Assembly: GCA_037143335.1 (NCBI GenBank) | Contig: JBAWZA010000006.1 | Location: forward strand, 62,001 to 126,000 | DNA: 64,000 nt | DNA from: PALSA-1296 sp037143335 | GTDB lineage: Bacteria; Bacteroidota; Ignavibacteria; Palsa-1295 | Direction of reading: 5' to 3' | The notes under the pieces: model-generated | The model's input: the letters and a program-made list of their open reading frames with translations, nothing else | Database searches by the model: none | What the model was told of the DNA's origin: nothing | Position numbers and translations under genes: made by a program | Shown: piece after piece, positions 6,816 through 14,921 of the stretch | Layout of the letters: each line of letters opens with the position of its first letter | How positions within the stretch are numbered: the stretch's first letter is position 1

Positions 6816-7826
6816 ATGTCAGATATTCTGCTTGAAGTCAAAGGGCTAAAGAAATATTTTCCGATTAAAAAGGGAGTATTCTCCAAAACAGTCGGCAATG
6901 TGAAGGCTGTGGATGACGTGTCGTTCACTATCCGGCGTGGTGAAACCCTCGGCTTGGTTGGGGAATCCGGTTGTGGCAAAACGACAACGGGTCGTTGCAT
7001 CATCCGACTCATTGAGCCGACAGCAGGATCAGTAAAGTTCGAGGGAGAAGAAGTCACGAAGATGGATCAGCAACGCCTTCGGACGATGCGCCGGCAGATG
7101 CAAATTATTTTTCAGGATCCTTATTCCTCATTGAATCCTCGCATTACAGTCGGCGGAATGCTAACCGAAATTTTGAAGGTTCATAAACTCCGAACTTCAG
7201 ATGCTGAAATCAAAGATCGCGTTGAGGAATTACTTAAGATAGTAGGGTTAAACCCTTTGCATGCAAGGAGATATCCGCATGAGTTCTCAGGCGGCCAGAG
7301 GCAGAGAATCGGCATTGCACGAGCACTATCTGTCGAGCCAAAGTTCATTGTATGCGATGAACCCGTGAGTGCATTGGATGTGTCAATTCAATCTCAGGTA
7401 CTGAATCTACTCATGGATCTTCAACAACAGTTGGGGCTTACGTATCTTTTTATTGCTCATGATTTATCTGTCGTTAAACATATTTCTGATAGGGTTGCAG
7501 TAATGTACCTGGGCGAAATTGTCGAAGTCACTGATTATAAATCTCTCTACGCCGCTCCGAAAGCTCCCTATACCGAAGCACTTCTCTCAGCCGTTCCGAT
7601 TGCTAACCCAAGAGCAAAGCGCGAGCGAATCGTCTTGACTGGTGACGTTCCAAGTCCAGCGAATGCTCCGACAGGATGTTACTTTCACCCGAGATGTCCG
7701 AAGGCATTTGCGGAGTGCTCAACCATTCACCCAACTCTCACAAGTGATGGAGATGACCACATGGTTCGTTGCTTGCTTTACCCAAATAGCTTTCCGCAAG
7801 GAGCACAAGTAGCAAAAGCTGCCTAA
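6816..7826 (+). CDS. Oligopeptide/dipeptide ABC transporter ATP-binding protein, OppF/DppF type
   Basis: This is the ATPase subunit that energises import of peptides or similar solutes at the inner membrane. Walker A is GESGCGKTTTGR, the Q-loop region IIFQDPYSSLNP, the signature SGGQRQRIGIARAL, Walker B FIVCDEPVSALD, and the switch His follows in LFIAHDLSVVKH. The C-terminal oligopeptide-transporter extension with PTGCYFHPRCPKAF is present, as expected for OppD/F. Length (336 aa) is normal. No OppA, B, C or D genes adjoin within the window, so its membrane partners must be encoded elsewhere; neighbours are a phosphatase and pgsA. Substrate cannot be inferred. Confidence 0.92.
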   Translation: MSDILLEVKGLKKYFPIKKGVFSKTVGNVKAVDDVSFTIRRGETLGLVGESGCGKTTTGRCIIRLIEPTAGSVKFEGEEVTKMDQQRLRTMRRQMQIIFQDPYSSLNPRITVGGMLTEILKVHKLRTSDAEIKDRVEELLKIVGLNPLHARRYPHEFSGGQRQRIGIARALSVEPKFIVCDEPVSALDVSIQSQVLNLLMDLQQQLGLTYLFIAHDLSVVKHISDRVAVMYLGEIVEVTDYKSLYAAPKAPYTEALLSAVPIANPRAKRERIVLTGDVPSPANAPTGCYFHPRCPKAFAECSTIHPTLTSDGDDHMVRCLLYPNSFPQGAQVAKAA

Positions 7827-7841
7827 GTAATCTTATGAATA

Positions 7842-7872
7842 TTATCCTCTCATCCTCACAATGAGAGGATAA
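7842..7872. terminator. Strong hairpin after the OppF-like gene, without U-tract
   Basis: A perfect 12-bp inverted repeat (TTATCCTCTCAT / ATGAGAGGATAA) flanks a 7-nt loop 16 bp after the stop. It is followed by AAAATC rather than a T-run, so intrinsic termination on the plus strand is uncertain; it may also stabilise the 3' end or act with Rho. Structure is certain, role inferred. Confidence 0.5.
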
Positions 7873-7899
7873 AAATCTTCGGTCAGTTCAGAGTAATAC

Positions 7900-8460
7900 A
7901 TGACCAACCAATCTCCATACCATGCCTCGGACAAGATTTTAACCGTACCGAGTGCCATTAGCTTTATTAGAATTCTGCTTGCGATTCCGGCAGTTTATCT
8001 TATTTCTAACGATTCAAATCTTGCGGCTGCGGTGGTGATGGGAGTTGCCTATATCACCGATATTCTCGACGGATATGTGGCACGCAAGACAGGGATTATC
8101 ACCGAGTTTGGCAAAGCCATTGATCCGATTGCAGATAAAGTATTCGTTGCGGCATTACTGATTGCAATGATAACCAAAGGCCTTGTACCGATGTGGCTTG
8201 TTTTGGTCGTGATCGGTAGGGATATTGTGCTACTTGTCGGAGCTGTTGCTACCCGAGACAGAATCGGTGCGATTTTGCCTTCGAATTATTGGGGAAAGTC
8301 TGCAATTCTCCTGACTATAATCTGCCTTTTTCTTTCCGTATGCGGAGTTTCCCATGAAAATTTGGTGTTGGGATGGCTTGCTTCTACAACGTTAATCGTC
8401 GTTTCATTTTTGATTTATGTGAATCGGACGCTCAAGCTCTTAAGAAGCACAACAAGGTAG
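7900..8460 (+). CDS. pgsA: CDP-diacylglycerol--glycerol-3-phosphate 3-phosphatidyltransferase
   Basis: PgsA makes phosphatidylglycerophosphate, the committed step to phosphatidylglycerol and cardiolipin, in the inner membrane. The CDP-alcohol phosphotransferase signature D-x2-DG-x2-AR-x8-G-x3-D-x3-D appears as DILDGYVARKTG followed by FGKAIDPIADK. About five or six membrane helices and the 186-residue length fit. Other CDP-alcohol transferases share the motif, so substrate is inferred from the size and PSAISFIRILLAIP N-terminus. It heads a tight run with ftsY (13 bp) and mutL (2 bp), so the three are probably co-transcribed. Confidence 0.9.
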   Translation: MTNQSPYHASDKILTVPSAISFIRILLAIPAVYLISNDSNLAAAVVMGVAYITDILDGYVARKTGIITEFGKAIDPIADKVFVAALLIAMITKGLVPMWLVLVVIGRDIVLLVGAVATRDRIGAILPSNYWGKSAILLTIICLFLSVCGVSHENLVLGWLASTTLIVVSFLIYVNRTLKLLRSTTR

Positions 8461-8473
8461 TAAGGACATCATT

Positions 8474-9472
8474 GTGGGATTTTTCGACCGCTTCAAAATA
8501 TCGCGACTCAAAGAAGGTCTGGTAAAGACACAGGATAATCTTATCCGAAAATTTACCAGAATCTTGCATCGCTCTCGAAAAATTGATGATGAACTTCTCG
8601 GTGAGATTGAAGAGACACTGCTTCTGGCTGATGTTGGGTTTTCCACTACCGAGCTAATCATGAAGAATCTCATCGCCCACATGGAAAAGATGCGATGGTC
8701 GGATGCTTCTCAACTCCGAGATGAACTCCGTATTCAGATTACGAATGCTCTGACACATAACGGTGAATTTACCACACGTGAAAATCCTTTCGACCTTCCA
8801 GCTGATAAAAAGCCTTACGTAATTATGGTGATTGGTGTCAATGGCGTCGGCAAGACGACAACGATAGGAAAGTTGGCATTTAATTATCGCAATGCTGGTA
8901 AGAAAGTTGTCATTGGCGCCGCTGATACATTTCGTGCCGCAGCAAATTCGCAGCTCGAGGTGTGGGCAGAGCGGGCAGGGGTGGATATTATTCAACAGCA
9001 TCATGGAGCTGATCCATCAGCTGTGGCTTACGATACCCTACAATCAGCGATTTCGAAATCTGCTGATGTTGTGCTTATTGATACTGCGGGAAGGTTACAT
9101 AACAAGGCACATCTCATGGCGGAGCTTGAAAAGATGACTCGTGTCATGCGCAAGCTTATACCCGATACACCGCACGAAGTGTTGCTTGCACTTGATGCTA
9201 CAACAGGGCAGAATGCACTTCAGCAGGCGAAAGAATTTTCGAAGGTTGCACCGATCTCGGGGCTAATACTCACTAAACTTGATGGCACTGCTAAAGGCGG
9301 TGTTGTGATAGCATTGGCTAATGAAATGAACATGCCTGTTCGTTACATCGGAGTTGGTGAGCAAATTGATGATTTGCAACCCTTTGATCCTTACGAGTTT
9401 TCGAGAGCGTTGTTTGGTGATGCCACTTTCGAAGGCGAATCATATACAGTTGAAGAAGAAGTTCAAGCATAA
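8474..9472 (+). CDS. ftsY: Signal recognition particle receptor FtsY
   Basis: FtsY is the membrane-associated GTPase receptor that docks SRP-ribosome complexes at SecYEG. The NG domain is complete: helical N domain (LIRKFTRILHRSRKIDDELL), P-loop GVNGVGKTTTIGKLA (from residue 121), DTFRAAANSQLEVWAERAG, LIDTAGRLHNKAHLMAEL, and TKLDGTAKGG. The acidic A domain of E. coli FtsY is absent; this short form is common outside gammaproteobacteria. Translation starts at GTG, 13 bp after pgsA, and mutL begins 2 bp after the stop. Confidence 0.97.
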   Translation: MGFFDRFKISRLKEGLVKTQDNLIRKFTRILHRSRKIDDELLGEIEETLLLADVGFSTTELIMKNLIAHMEKMRWSDASQLRDELRIQITNALTHNGEFTTRENPFDLPADKKPYVIMVIGVNGVGKTTTIGKLAFNYRNAGKKVVIGAADTFRAAANSQLEVWAERAGVDIIQQHHGADPSAVAYDTLQSAISKSADVVLIDTAGRLHNKAHLMAELEKMTRVMRKLIPDTPHEVLLALDATTGQNALQQAKEFSKVAPISGLILTKLDGTAKGGVVIALANEMNMPVRYIGVGEQIDDLQPFDPYEFSRALFGDATFEGESYTVEEEVQA

Positions 9473-9474
9473 GA

Positions 9475-11397
9475 ATGTCAATCATCCACAAACTCTCGCC
9501 GACTTTGGCGCAAAAAATTGCAGCTGGTGAAGTCGTGACGCGACCCGAATCGGTTGTAAAGGAATTAATCGAGAACTCACTTGATGCGGGTTCGCAGACG
9601 ATTACTGTTGTTATCAAACAGGCTGGTCGCGCACTCATACAAGTTGTTGATGATGGCGCTGGTATGACGCGAGAGGATGCGGAGCTTTCAATCGAGAGAC
9701 ATGCGACGAGTAAACTTAACGAGTTTGATGATTTAGAAAAATTAAAGACGTATGGTTTTCGTGGAGAAGCATTAGCTTCAATTGCATCCGTTTCACAGTT
9801 CGAAATGCGTACTCGCAGAAGAGAGGATGAGCTTGGAACATTCGTAAAACTTGAAGGCGGTATCAAACGCGAAATTCGCTCCGAGGCATGTGATGAAGGA
9901 ACGGCGATTGCGATTCGTACCCTATTCTTCAATGTACCAGCTCGACGCAAGTTCATGAAGAGCGAGGCTACGGAATTTAAGCATATCGTTGATACCGTTG
10001 CACGGGCGGCACTGAGCAATCCCCACGTCAGATTCGTACTAGTCAGCGATCATGATTGTGTTTTTGATCTTCCCGCATTTAGACCGTTGCCTGAGCGCAT
10101 CGAACAAATATTTGGTTCGAATTTGCGCAGAGCATTGCTTCCAGTGGAAAATGTGACACATGAATTTCATCTTCATGGATTCGTTAGTGCTCCAAGCTTT
10201 GTCAAACGCGTGCGAACGGAACAGCTTTTCTTTATCAACGGCAGACCCATCCATTCATCACGTGGACTTTCGTTTGCTGTCTCGAATGCTTATGAGCATT
10301 TGGTCGAGAAAGGGGCATTCCCATCGTGTTTTCTTTTTATCGAAGTGGATCCATCAAAGATAGATGTGAATGTTCACCCGCAAAAACTTGAAGTAAAGTT
10401 TGAAGATGAGCGCGCATTAATTGAAGAGGTTCGACGAACGCTGACTACGACACTACAACGCGCTACCCAAGCGAATGCAGCCGAAGGTGCGTTGGCTCCT
10501 GATATGCAGTTGCCTACTGCGATTAACCAAGGTGAGAAGATGAGGTTGCGCTACCCAGAGCACGCAACTGCGCCGCCAGCACGAAATTCAAGCTTCGAAA
10601 AAATTCCTGTCGGTAAGCCACCGATTCCGAGTAACGGCACCCAGACACTTGATAGATTATTTGGCAAGTCGTCGCAAGATTTATTTGGGAATTCCACCTC
10701 ACGACTCGTTCCACAAGAAACACAGTCGAGTGGTGATTCGCTACCACTTCCTTCGCCGCCAGCTTCGGCGGCTGAGCGTAGGGCGATTGCGACGGAAGTT
10801 TTTTCCGACCGTCCGACTTTGTGGCAGATGCACAATAAGTATATCTTCTGCCAAATAAAATCAGGCATGATGATCGTCGATCAACATGTCGCACATGAAA
10901 GAGTACTCTATGAGAGAATTCTTCATTCACTTGAAGACGGATCAGCTCATTCACAAGAATTATTATTTCCACAAGCAGTAGAATTGCTTCCCCGGGAAGT
11001 CGCTCAGATTCGTGAGCTTCACGATCAACTGACTTCTCTTGGATTCCATCTCCGCTTCTTTGGTGGTACATCGGTTGTAATAGATGCCGTGCCTGCGGAT
11101 GTCAAAAGTGGTAGCGAAGAAACGATCTTGCGCGAGATGATGGAGGAGTACGAAGTTTTAGAACGCCTCGGTACGTTCAGTTCACGCGAGGCGTTAGCCG
11201 CTGGATTCTCTTGCAAAGCCGCAATCAAGTCCGGAGACAGACTTTCGCAAGAAGAGATGCATTCGCTCATCGAACAGCTATTTCAGACCAAAATGCCATA
11301 CGTATGTCCTCACGGCAGACCAATTGTAATCAAACTTGCTTTAGATGAGTTAGACAGAAGATTCGGCAGATCACCAGTCACAGCAATGGAGGCTTAA
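9475..11397 (+). CDS. mutL: DNA mismatch repair protein MutL (nicking-endonuclease type)
   Basis: The N-terminal GHKL ATPase shows KIAAGEVVTRPESVVKELIE, NSLDAGS, VDDGAGM, HATSKL and GFRGEALASIASVS. A low-complexity Pro/Ser linker spans roughly residues 340-440. The C-terminal domain carries DQHVAHERVLYE (Asp ~469), which fits the DQHA-x2-E-x4-E endonuclease motif apart from Ala to Val, plus SCKAAIKSGD and CPHGRP, which occur in nicking MutLs. This predicts that the protein itself nicks the daughter strand, as in organisms without MutH. Length (640 aa) is normal. MutS is not in the window. Confidence 0.96.
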   Translation: MSIIHKLSPTLAQKIAAGEVVTRPESVVKELIENSLDAGSQTITVVIKQAGRALIQVVDDGAGMTREDAELSIERHATSKLNEFDDLEKLKTYGFRGEALASIASVSQFEMRTRRREDELGTFVKLEGGIKREIRSEACDEGTAIAIRTLFFNVPARRKFMKSEATEFKHIVDTVARAALSNPHVRFVLVSDHDCVFDLPAFRPLPERIEQIFGSNLRRALLPVENVTHEFHLHGFVSAPSFVKRVRTEQLFFINGRPIHSSRGLSFAVSNAYEHLVEKGAFPSCFLFIEVDPSKIDVNVHPQKLEVKFEDERALIEEVRRTLTTTLQRATQANAAEGALAPDMQLPTAINQGEKMRLRYPEHATAPPARNSSFEKIPVGKPPIPSNGTQTLDRLFGKSSQDLFGNSTSRLVPQETQSSGDSLPLPSPPASAAERRAIATEVFSDRPTLWQMHNKYIFCQIKSGMMIVDQHVAHERVLYERILHSLEDGSAHSQELLFPQAVELLPREVAQIRELHDQLTSLGFHLRFFGGTSVVIDAVPADVKSGSEETILREMMEEYEVLERLGTFSSREALAAGFSCKAAIKSGDRLSQEEMHSLIEQLFQTKMPYVCPHGRPIVIKLALDELDRRFGRSPVTAMEA

Positions 11398-11413
11398 CTG
11401 CCATCTAAGTGGA

Positions 11414-11430
11414 ACGGTCTTTTAGACCGT
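11414..11430. repeat. REP-like hairpin, copy 1
   Basis: ACGGTCT-TTT-AGACCGT, a perfect 7-bp stem with 3-nt loop, preceded by GTGGA (11409-11413). It belongs to a family of similar hairpins with a GTGGA(A)CGGNCT...AGNCCGT core also seen at 12880 and 14873, each in an intergenic gap. There is no T-run, so it is not a standard terminator. Confidence 0.65.
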
Positions 11431-11507
11431 CTGTCAATTACAATGATTGCACTACGAAGTTTGTGTTGACGGTGCAACGACCCGTACATTTTTATTTCTC
11501 AAACCTA

Positions 11508-12506
11508 ATGCTCAGTATCGAAATCCTACAACGCGTAAGAACTTCATGGTGTAAACGCCACCGTGCTCAATCAGAATCAACAGATTGGGGACAGTCACTT
11601 GCGATGTACGGATTATTCCGTAGCCTCGAAGTTCGCGACGACAAGATAACGCGTGAGTTCGTACGCGATTGGGTGCATTTTCATTTGACGGAACAAGTTT
11701 CGGTAAATTATTTCTGTGGCTCCTGGAGCTTTGGATTACTCTATCCCGAGATCGCAAAGTTTTTTCCGGAAGTGAAAATGCAACTTGATGAAACCGCAAA
11801 GCGGATGTTTGATTTCATCACAACAAAATCACTGCGGAATCCTGACGGTGTGATTTTGCATAATATAGACTTACCGAATATCTATATTGATACGGTGTAT
11901 TATTCCTCTGTTATCCTTGCAAAGCTTGGAACGTACCTGGGGCTTGAATGGCAAGAAGAGGCGATGAAGCAGATCAAACTGCATCTAAAAATTCTTCAAG
12001 ACGGGAAGAAGCCATTCTACATTCATTGTCAGGAGAATGCAACCGGGAAGCGCAGCGAAGGTTCGTGGGCACGAGGCAATGGATGGGTGATGATGGCATG
12101 TGCTGAGATTTTGCCACTGATGAAAAAAGGATCACCAGAGTATGATGAACTCGTAACAATTTTCAGAAACCTTGCACGCAACCTTGTTTCCTATCAAGCA
12201 AAAAGTGGTTTGTGGCGGACCATTCTCGATGATAAAACAGCGTACGAAGAGACATCAGCAACGGCAATGTTTCTTTTTGCTTATCGCAGGGGAAAAGCAC
12301 TTCGGATATTAGGACCGGAGTGCGATGCGGTGATTCGTAAATCCGAAGCCGGACTTTCGAAAATGGTTGATAAAGATTTCAAGTTCATCGGCGTCTCCGA
12401 AGGCACATGGCCTGGCACTGCTGAATACTACCGTTCACTTACGCAAGGAGAATACTGGTGGGGTACAGGAGCCTACTTATTGGCTTTGAGTGAGATGACC
12501 AAATAA
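11508..12506 (+). CDS. Glycoside hydrolase family 105 (unsaturated uronyl hydrolase-like), ~332 aa
   Basis: GH105 enzymes hydrolyse unsaturated galacturonyl/glucuronyl ends left by polysaccharide lyases. The (alpha/alpha)6 barrel motifs SEGSWARGNGWVMM, SGLWRTILDD, YEETSATAMFLFA and WWGTGAYLLALSEM are present, and IYIDTVYYSSVILAKLG contains a conserved Asp. There is no signal peptide, so it is likely cytoplasmic. I place the start at ATG 11508; an upstream GTG at 11409 lies inside the REP-like hairpin and would add unrelated residues. No lyase or transporter genes adjoin, so it is not part of a visible utilisation locus. A VOC gene follows 4 bp downstream. Confidence 0.85.
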   Translation: MLSIEILQRVRTSWCKRHRAQSESTDWGQSLAMYGLFRSLEVRDDKITREFVRDWVHFHLTEQVSVNYFCGSWSFGLLYPEIAKFFPEVKMQLDETAKRMFDFITTKSLRNPDGVILHNIDLPNIYIDTVYYSSVILAKLGTYLGLEWQEEAMKQIKLHLKILQDGKKPFYIHCQENATGKRSEGSWARGNGWVMMACAEILPLMKKGSPEYDELVTIFRNLARNLVSYQAKSGLWRTILDDKTAYEETSATAMFLFAYRRGKALRILGPECDAVIRKSEAGLSKMVDKDFKFIGVSEGTWPGTAEYYRSLTQGEYWWGTGAYLLALSEMTK

Positions 12507-12510
12507 TTCC

Positions 12511-12870
12511 ATGCATACTCACTTCGATCATATCGCAATCACGAGCACGAATATCTCGGACTCTATCGAATTCTATGAGAAGAATTTCGTGGGGGTTGAG
12601 ATTTTGTATCAAGATGCAACTTGGGCTTTTCTGGAAATCGGCGGTACGCATCTTGCGCTCGTAACTCCCGGCGAGCATCCGCCTCATTTATCCTTTAGTG
12701 TTCACACCAAAAAAGATTTAGAAGATTTTGCGGAGAAAGTAAAAGGGAAAATCGTGGTTCATCGCGATCATTCCGAATCGTTTTACTTTAAGGATCCTTC
12801 GGACAATGCAATTGAGATTGTGTGGTATCCTGAAGGAGAGAGCGGCATATCAGTGGACCATTCCCTATAA
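12511..12870 (+). CDS. VOC-family (glyoxalase/bleomycin-resistance fold) protein, 119 aa
   Basis: One vicinal-oxygen-chelate module: HFDHIAITSTNISDSIEFYE at the N-terminus, HLALVTPG and PHLSFSVHTKKDLEDF in the centre, and FYFKDPSDNAIEIVWYP at the end. Potential metal ligands are His in the first strand, a His mid-protein and Glu in IEIVWY. VOC members include glyoxalase I, epimerases and dioxygenases; nothing here decides the substrate. It begins 4 bp after the GH105 gene and is likely co-transcribed. The protein is cytoplasmic. Confidence 0.85.
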   Translation: MHTHFDHIAITSTNISDSIEFYEKNFVGVEILYQDATWAFLEIGGTHLALVTPGEHPPHLSFSVHTKKDLEDFAEKVKGKIVVHRDHSESFYFKDPSDNAIEIVWYPEGESGISVDHSL

Positions 12871-12879
12871 GTTGAGACT

Positions 12880-12898
12880 GACGGACTGAGAGTCCGTC
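12880..12898. repeat. REP-like hairpin, copy 2
   Basis: GACGGACT-GAG-AGTCCGTC, a perfect 8-bp stem with 3-nt loop in the 42-bp gap between the convergent VOC and mqnD genes. Its CCATCTAA flank (12898-12905) matches the sequence just before copy 1. Being between convergent genes it could help transcription termination, but there is no clear T-tract. Confidence 0.65.
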
Positions 12899-12912
12899 CA
12901 TCTAAAAGAAAA

Positions 12913-13746
12913 TCATAAAAGCTCGATTTCCGGCACTACTGGAATAATCCCTCTATCAGATCCCATCTTGAATAAATGTTGCAATGCTTTCTTGCCGCGG
13001 TCACCCATATCATAGGTGACATCATTGACATACATCTTTACAAATTTTTCACCGAGTGCGTTGTCAATGCCGCGTCCCCATTGCATTGCATAGGGTATCG
13101 AACCTTCGGGGTCATCGTATGCAGCTTTGATAGATGCTTGCAATGCTTCGCGAATTTGTACTGCTGTTTCGTAACTTAAATCTTTGCGAACAAGATCAAG
13201 ACCTAGAGGGAGCGGAAGACCAGACGTTTCTGACTCCCATCTTGTACCGAAATCAACGAGTTTGTTTAATCCATAATCACCCCATGTTAGCTGACCTTCG
13301 TGGATGAGCAGTCCTGCATCAACTTCGTCATTCAAAACTGCATCAATAATTTTATCAAATGCCATTTCTTTTGATTCGATATGCCCGTACCAAATTTGAA
13401 GTAACAGATTTGCTGTTGTCAACTTGCCTGGTTGAGCAATTACTTTTCCCTGAATCTCGTCCATCGTCTTATACTTTTTCGAGACGATAATTGGTCCATA
13501 GCCTTCACCCATCGAAGCACCCGTCTTCATGATCCAGTATTTATCGGATACATAAGGAAAAGCATGTGCACTGATTGCAGTGACTGGAAGCTCACCTTGC
13601 ATTGCGCGAACATTGAGCGACTGAATATCGTCAAGAACGTGGTCAATTGTAAAACCAGGGATTGTAACCTTACCTGAGCCAAAGCCATAGAACATGAAAG
13701 CATCATCTGGGTCTGGTGAATGACCGATTTGTAAGAGAGAATTCAA
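12913..13746 (-). CDS. mqnD: 1,4-dihydroxy-6-naphthoate synthase (menaquinone, futalosine pathway)
   Basis: MqnD converts cyclic dehypoxanthinyl futalosine to 1,4-dihydroxy-6-naphthoate in the futalosine route to menaquinone. The periplasmic-binding-protein-like fold shows IGHSPDPDDAFMFYGF near the N-terminus, SAHAFPYV, GEGYGPIIVSKKY, DAGLLIHEGQLTW and LGLDLVRKDL, all typical of MqnD. Length (277 aa) is standard. The enzyme is cytoplasmic. It is the only gene of this pathway visible in the window; its presence implies that the organism makes menaquinone by this route. Confidence 0.92.
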   Translation of the reverse strand: MNSLLQIGHSPDPDDAFMFYGFGSGKVTIPGFTIDHVLDDIQSLNVRAMQGELPVTAISAHAFPYVSDKYWIMKTGASMGEGYGPIIVSKKYKTMDEIQGKVIAQPGKLTTANLLLQIWYGHIESKEMAFDKIIDAVLNDEVDAGLLIHEGQLTWGDYGLNKLVDFGTRWESETSGLPLPLGLDLVRKDLSYETAVQIREALQASIKAAYDDPEGSIPYAMQWGRGIDNALGEKFVKMYVNDVTYDMGDRGKKALQHLFKMGSDRGIIPVVPEIELL

Positions 13747-13779
13747 AATGAAAATTTAAGATTGTAGGTTTAAAAAAAA

Positions 13780-14856
13780 TTAATGGCGTCCCTTCATCAT
13801 AGCTGCATCCGGGAAGAGCACTATCTTGCCGACCTTCTTTGGTGACTCGATCATCATCTCAAACGCCTCCTCAAAATTAGTGAGTAGCATTTTATGGGTG
13901 ACAACAGGTGTTACGTCAAGCCTCTTCGATGCCAATAAATTTGAAACGGTAAACCATGTATCGAACATGAGTCTGCCATTTATCCCATAAAAAGTACCGC
14001 CGTTAAAGACGATATCATTGAGCGGCGTCGGCACGAGATTATCTTTGAAAATTCCAAAAAAGCAATATCTACCGCCTCTGCGGAGCATGGCAATTCCATC
14101 GGTCATAGCTCGCGGAGCGCCTGACATTTCGATCACGACATCAGCGCCGATACCATCAGTAGCGTCTTTGACAATCTCGACAGCATTTTCTTTTGTCACA
14201 TTAATGACTCGGTCGGCACCCATTTGTTTGCCGATGTCAAGACGGAATGGCTCCATTCCAGTTAGAAAAATTTTCGTCGCACCTGCCGCTCTCGCTACTC
14301 CAACGGCAAAAAGTCCGATCGGTCCATCACCCAAGATCACGACGCTCTTGCCGTGGACAGGTTCTACGAGCGTTGCGTGGACTGCATTGCCGAGTGGCTC
14401 TTGAATAGAAAGAAATTCCGGCGCGATGCTTGTGTCATTTTTCCATAACACAACATCAGGAACAGCGAGATATTCTGCGAAAGCCCCATCACGATCGACT
14501 CCGAGAATTTGTAAGTTGTGACAAATGTGCATTTGTCCTGTCATACACTGCTTGCAATGCAAGCAGGGAATATGCGTTTCGACGGAGACGACATCACCTT
14601 CTTTTGCACGACCAACTGCGCTACCGGCTTTCACAACCGTGCCGGTTGTTTCATGACCGACGGTGTAGGGTACATTTTTTATTCGAGATTGCGCCCATGA
14701 ATCCCATTCATAAATATGAACGTCAGTACCGCAAAGGCTTGATGCTTCGATTTTTATGAGTACTTCATCATTTTTTATCTCGGGGATAGGAATTTCTTGA
14801 ATTTCAGCTCCCCTTTTGCGCTCGGTTTTGCGTAGCGCGATCATTGTTTTCGACAT
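13780..14856 (-). CDS. tdh: L-threonine 3-dehydrogenase
   Basis: This zinc-dependent medium-chain dehydrogenase oxidises threonine to 2-amino-3-ketobutyrate with NAD+. The catalytic zinc site SLCGTDVHIYEWDSWAQ with downstream GHE, the structural-zinc cysteines in CLHCKQCMTGQMHIC, and the Rossmann segment VVILGDGPIGLFAVGVARAA are all visible; the TDVHIYEWD pattern is characteristic of Tdh. I start at ATG 14856. A longer frame begins at 14925 but its first 23 codons run through the double hairpin repeat. The neighbour across that repeat is an esterase gene on the same strand. Confidence 0.88.
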   Translation of the reverse strand: MSKTMIALRKTERKRGAEIQEIPIPEIKNDEVLIKIEASSLCGTDVHIYEWDSWAQSRIKNVPYTVGHETTGTVVKAGSAVGRAKEGDVVSVETHIPCLHCKQCMTGQMHICHNLQILGVDRDGAFAEYLAVPDVVLWKNDTSIAPEFLSIQEPLGNAVHATLVEPVHGKSVVILGDGPIGLFAVGVARAAGATKIFLTGMEPFRLDIGKQMGADRVINVTKENAVEIVKDATDGIGADVVIEMSGAPRAMTDGIAMLRRGGRYCFFGIFKDNLVPTPLNDIVFNGGTFYGINGRLMFDTWFTVSNLLASKRLDVTPVVTHKMLLTNFEEAFEMMIESPKKVGKIVLFPDAAMMKGRH

Positions 14857-14872
14857 CGTATATTCAGATATA

Positions 14873-14915
14873 GTGGAACGGACTCTTAGTCCGTTCGCGC
14901 GGACTGAGAGTCCAC
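14873..14915. repeat. REP-like double hairpin, copy 3
   Basis: Two hairpins in tandem: AACGGACT-CTT-AGTCCGTT (14877-14895) and GGACT-GAG-AGTCC (14901-14913), bracketed by GTGGA at the left and TCCAC at the right, so the whole is itself an inverted pair. The first hairpin matches copy 1 and the second matches copy 2. This paired head-to-tail layout resembles interspersed mosaic REP elements. It lies in the 65-bp gap between the esterase and tdh genes. Confidence 0.7.
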
Positions 14916-14921
14916 ACCACT

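Noticed and set aside
9318..10019. 233-aa minus-strand frame antisense to ftsY and mutL
   Set aside because: Low-complexity Ser/Arg composition and complete overlap with well-defined mutL motifs.
10523..11071. 182-aa minus-strand frame antisense to mutL
   Set aside because: No protein family pattern and overlaps the conserved MutL C-terminal domain.
11409..11507. Upstream GTG extension of the GH105 gene
   Set aside because: It begins inside the REP-like hairpin, and the added 33 residues do not fit the family.
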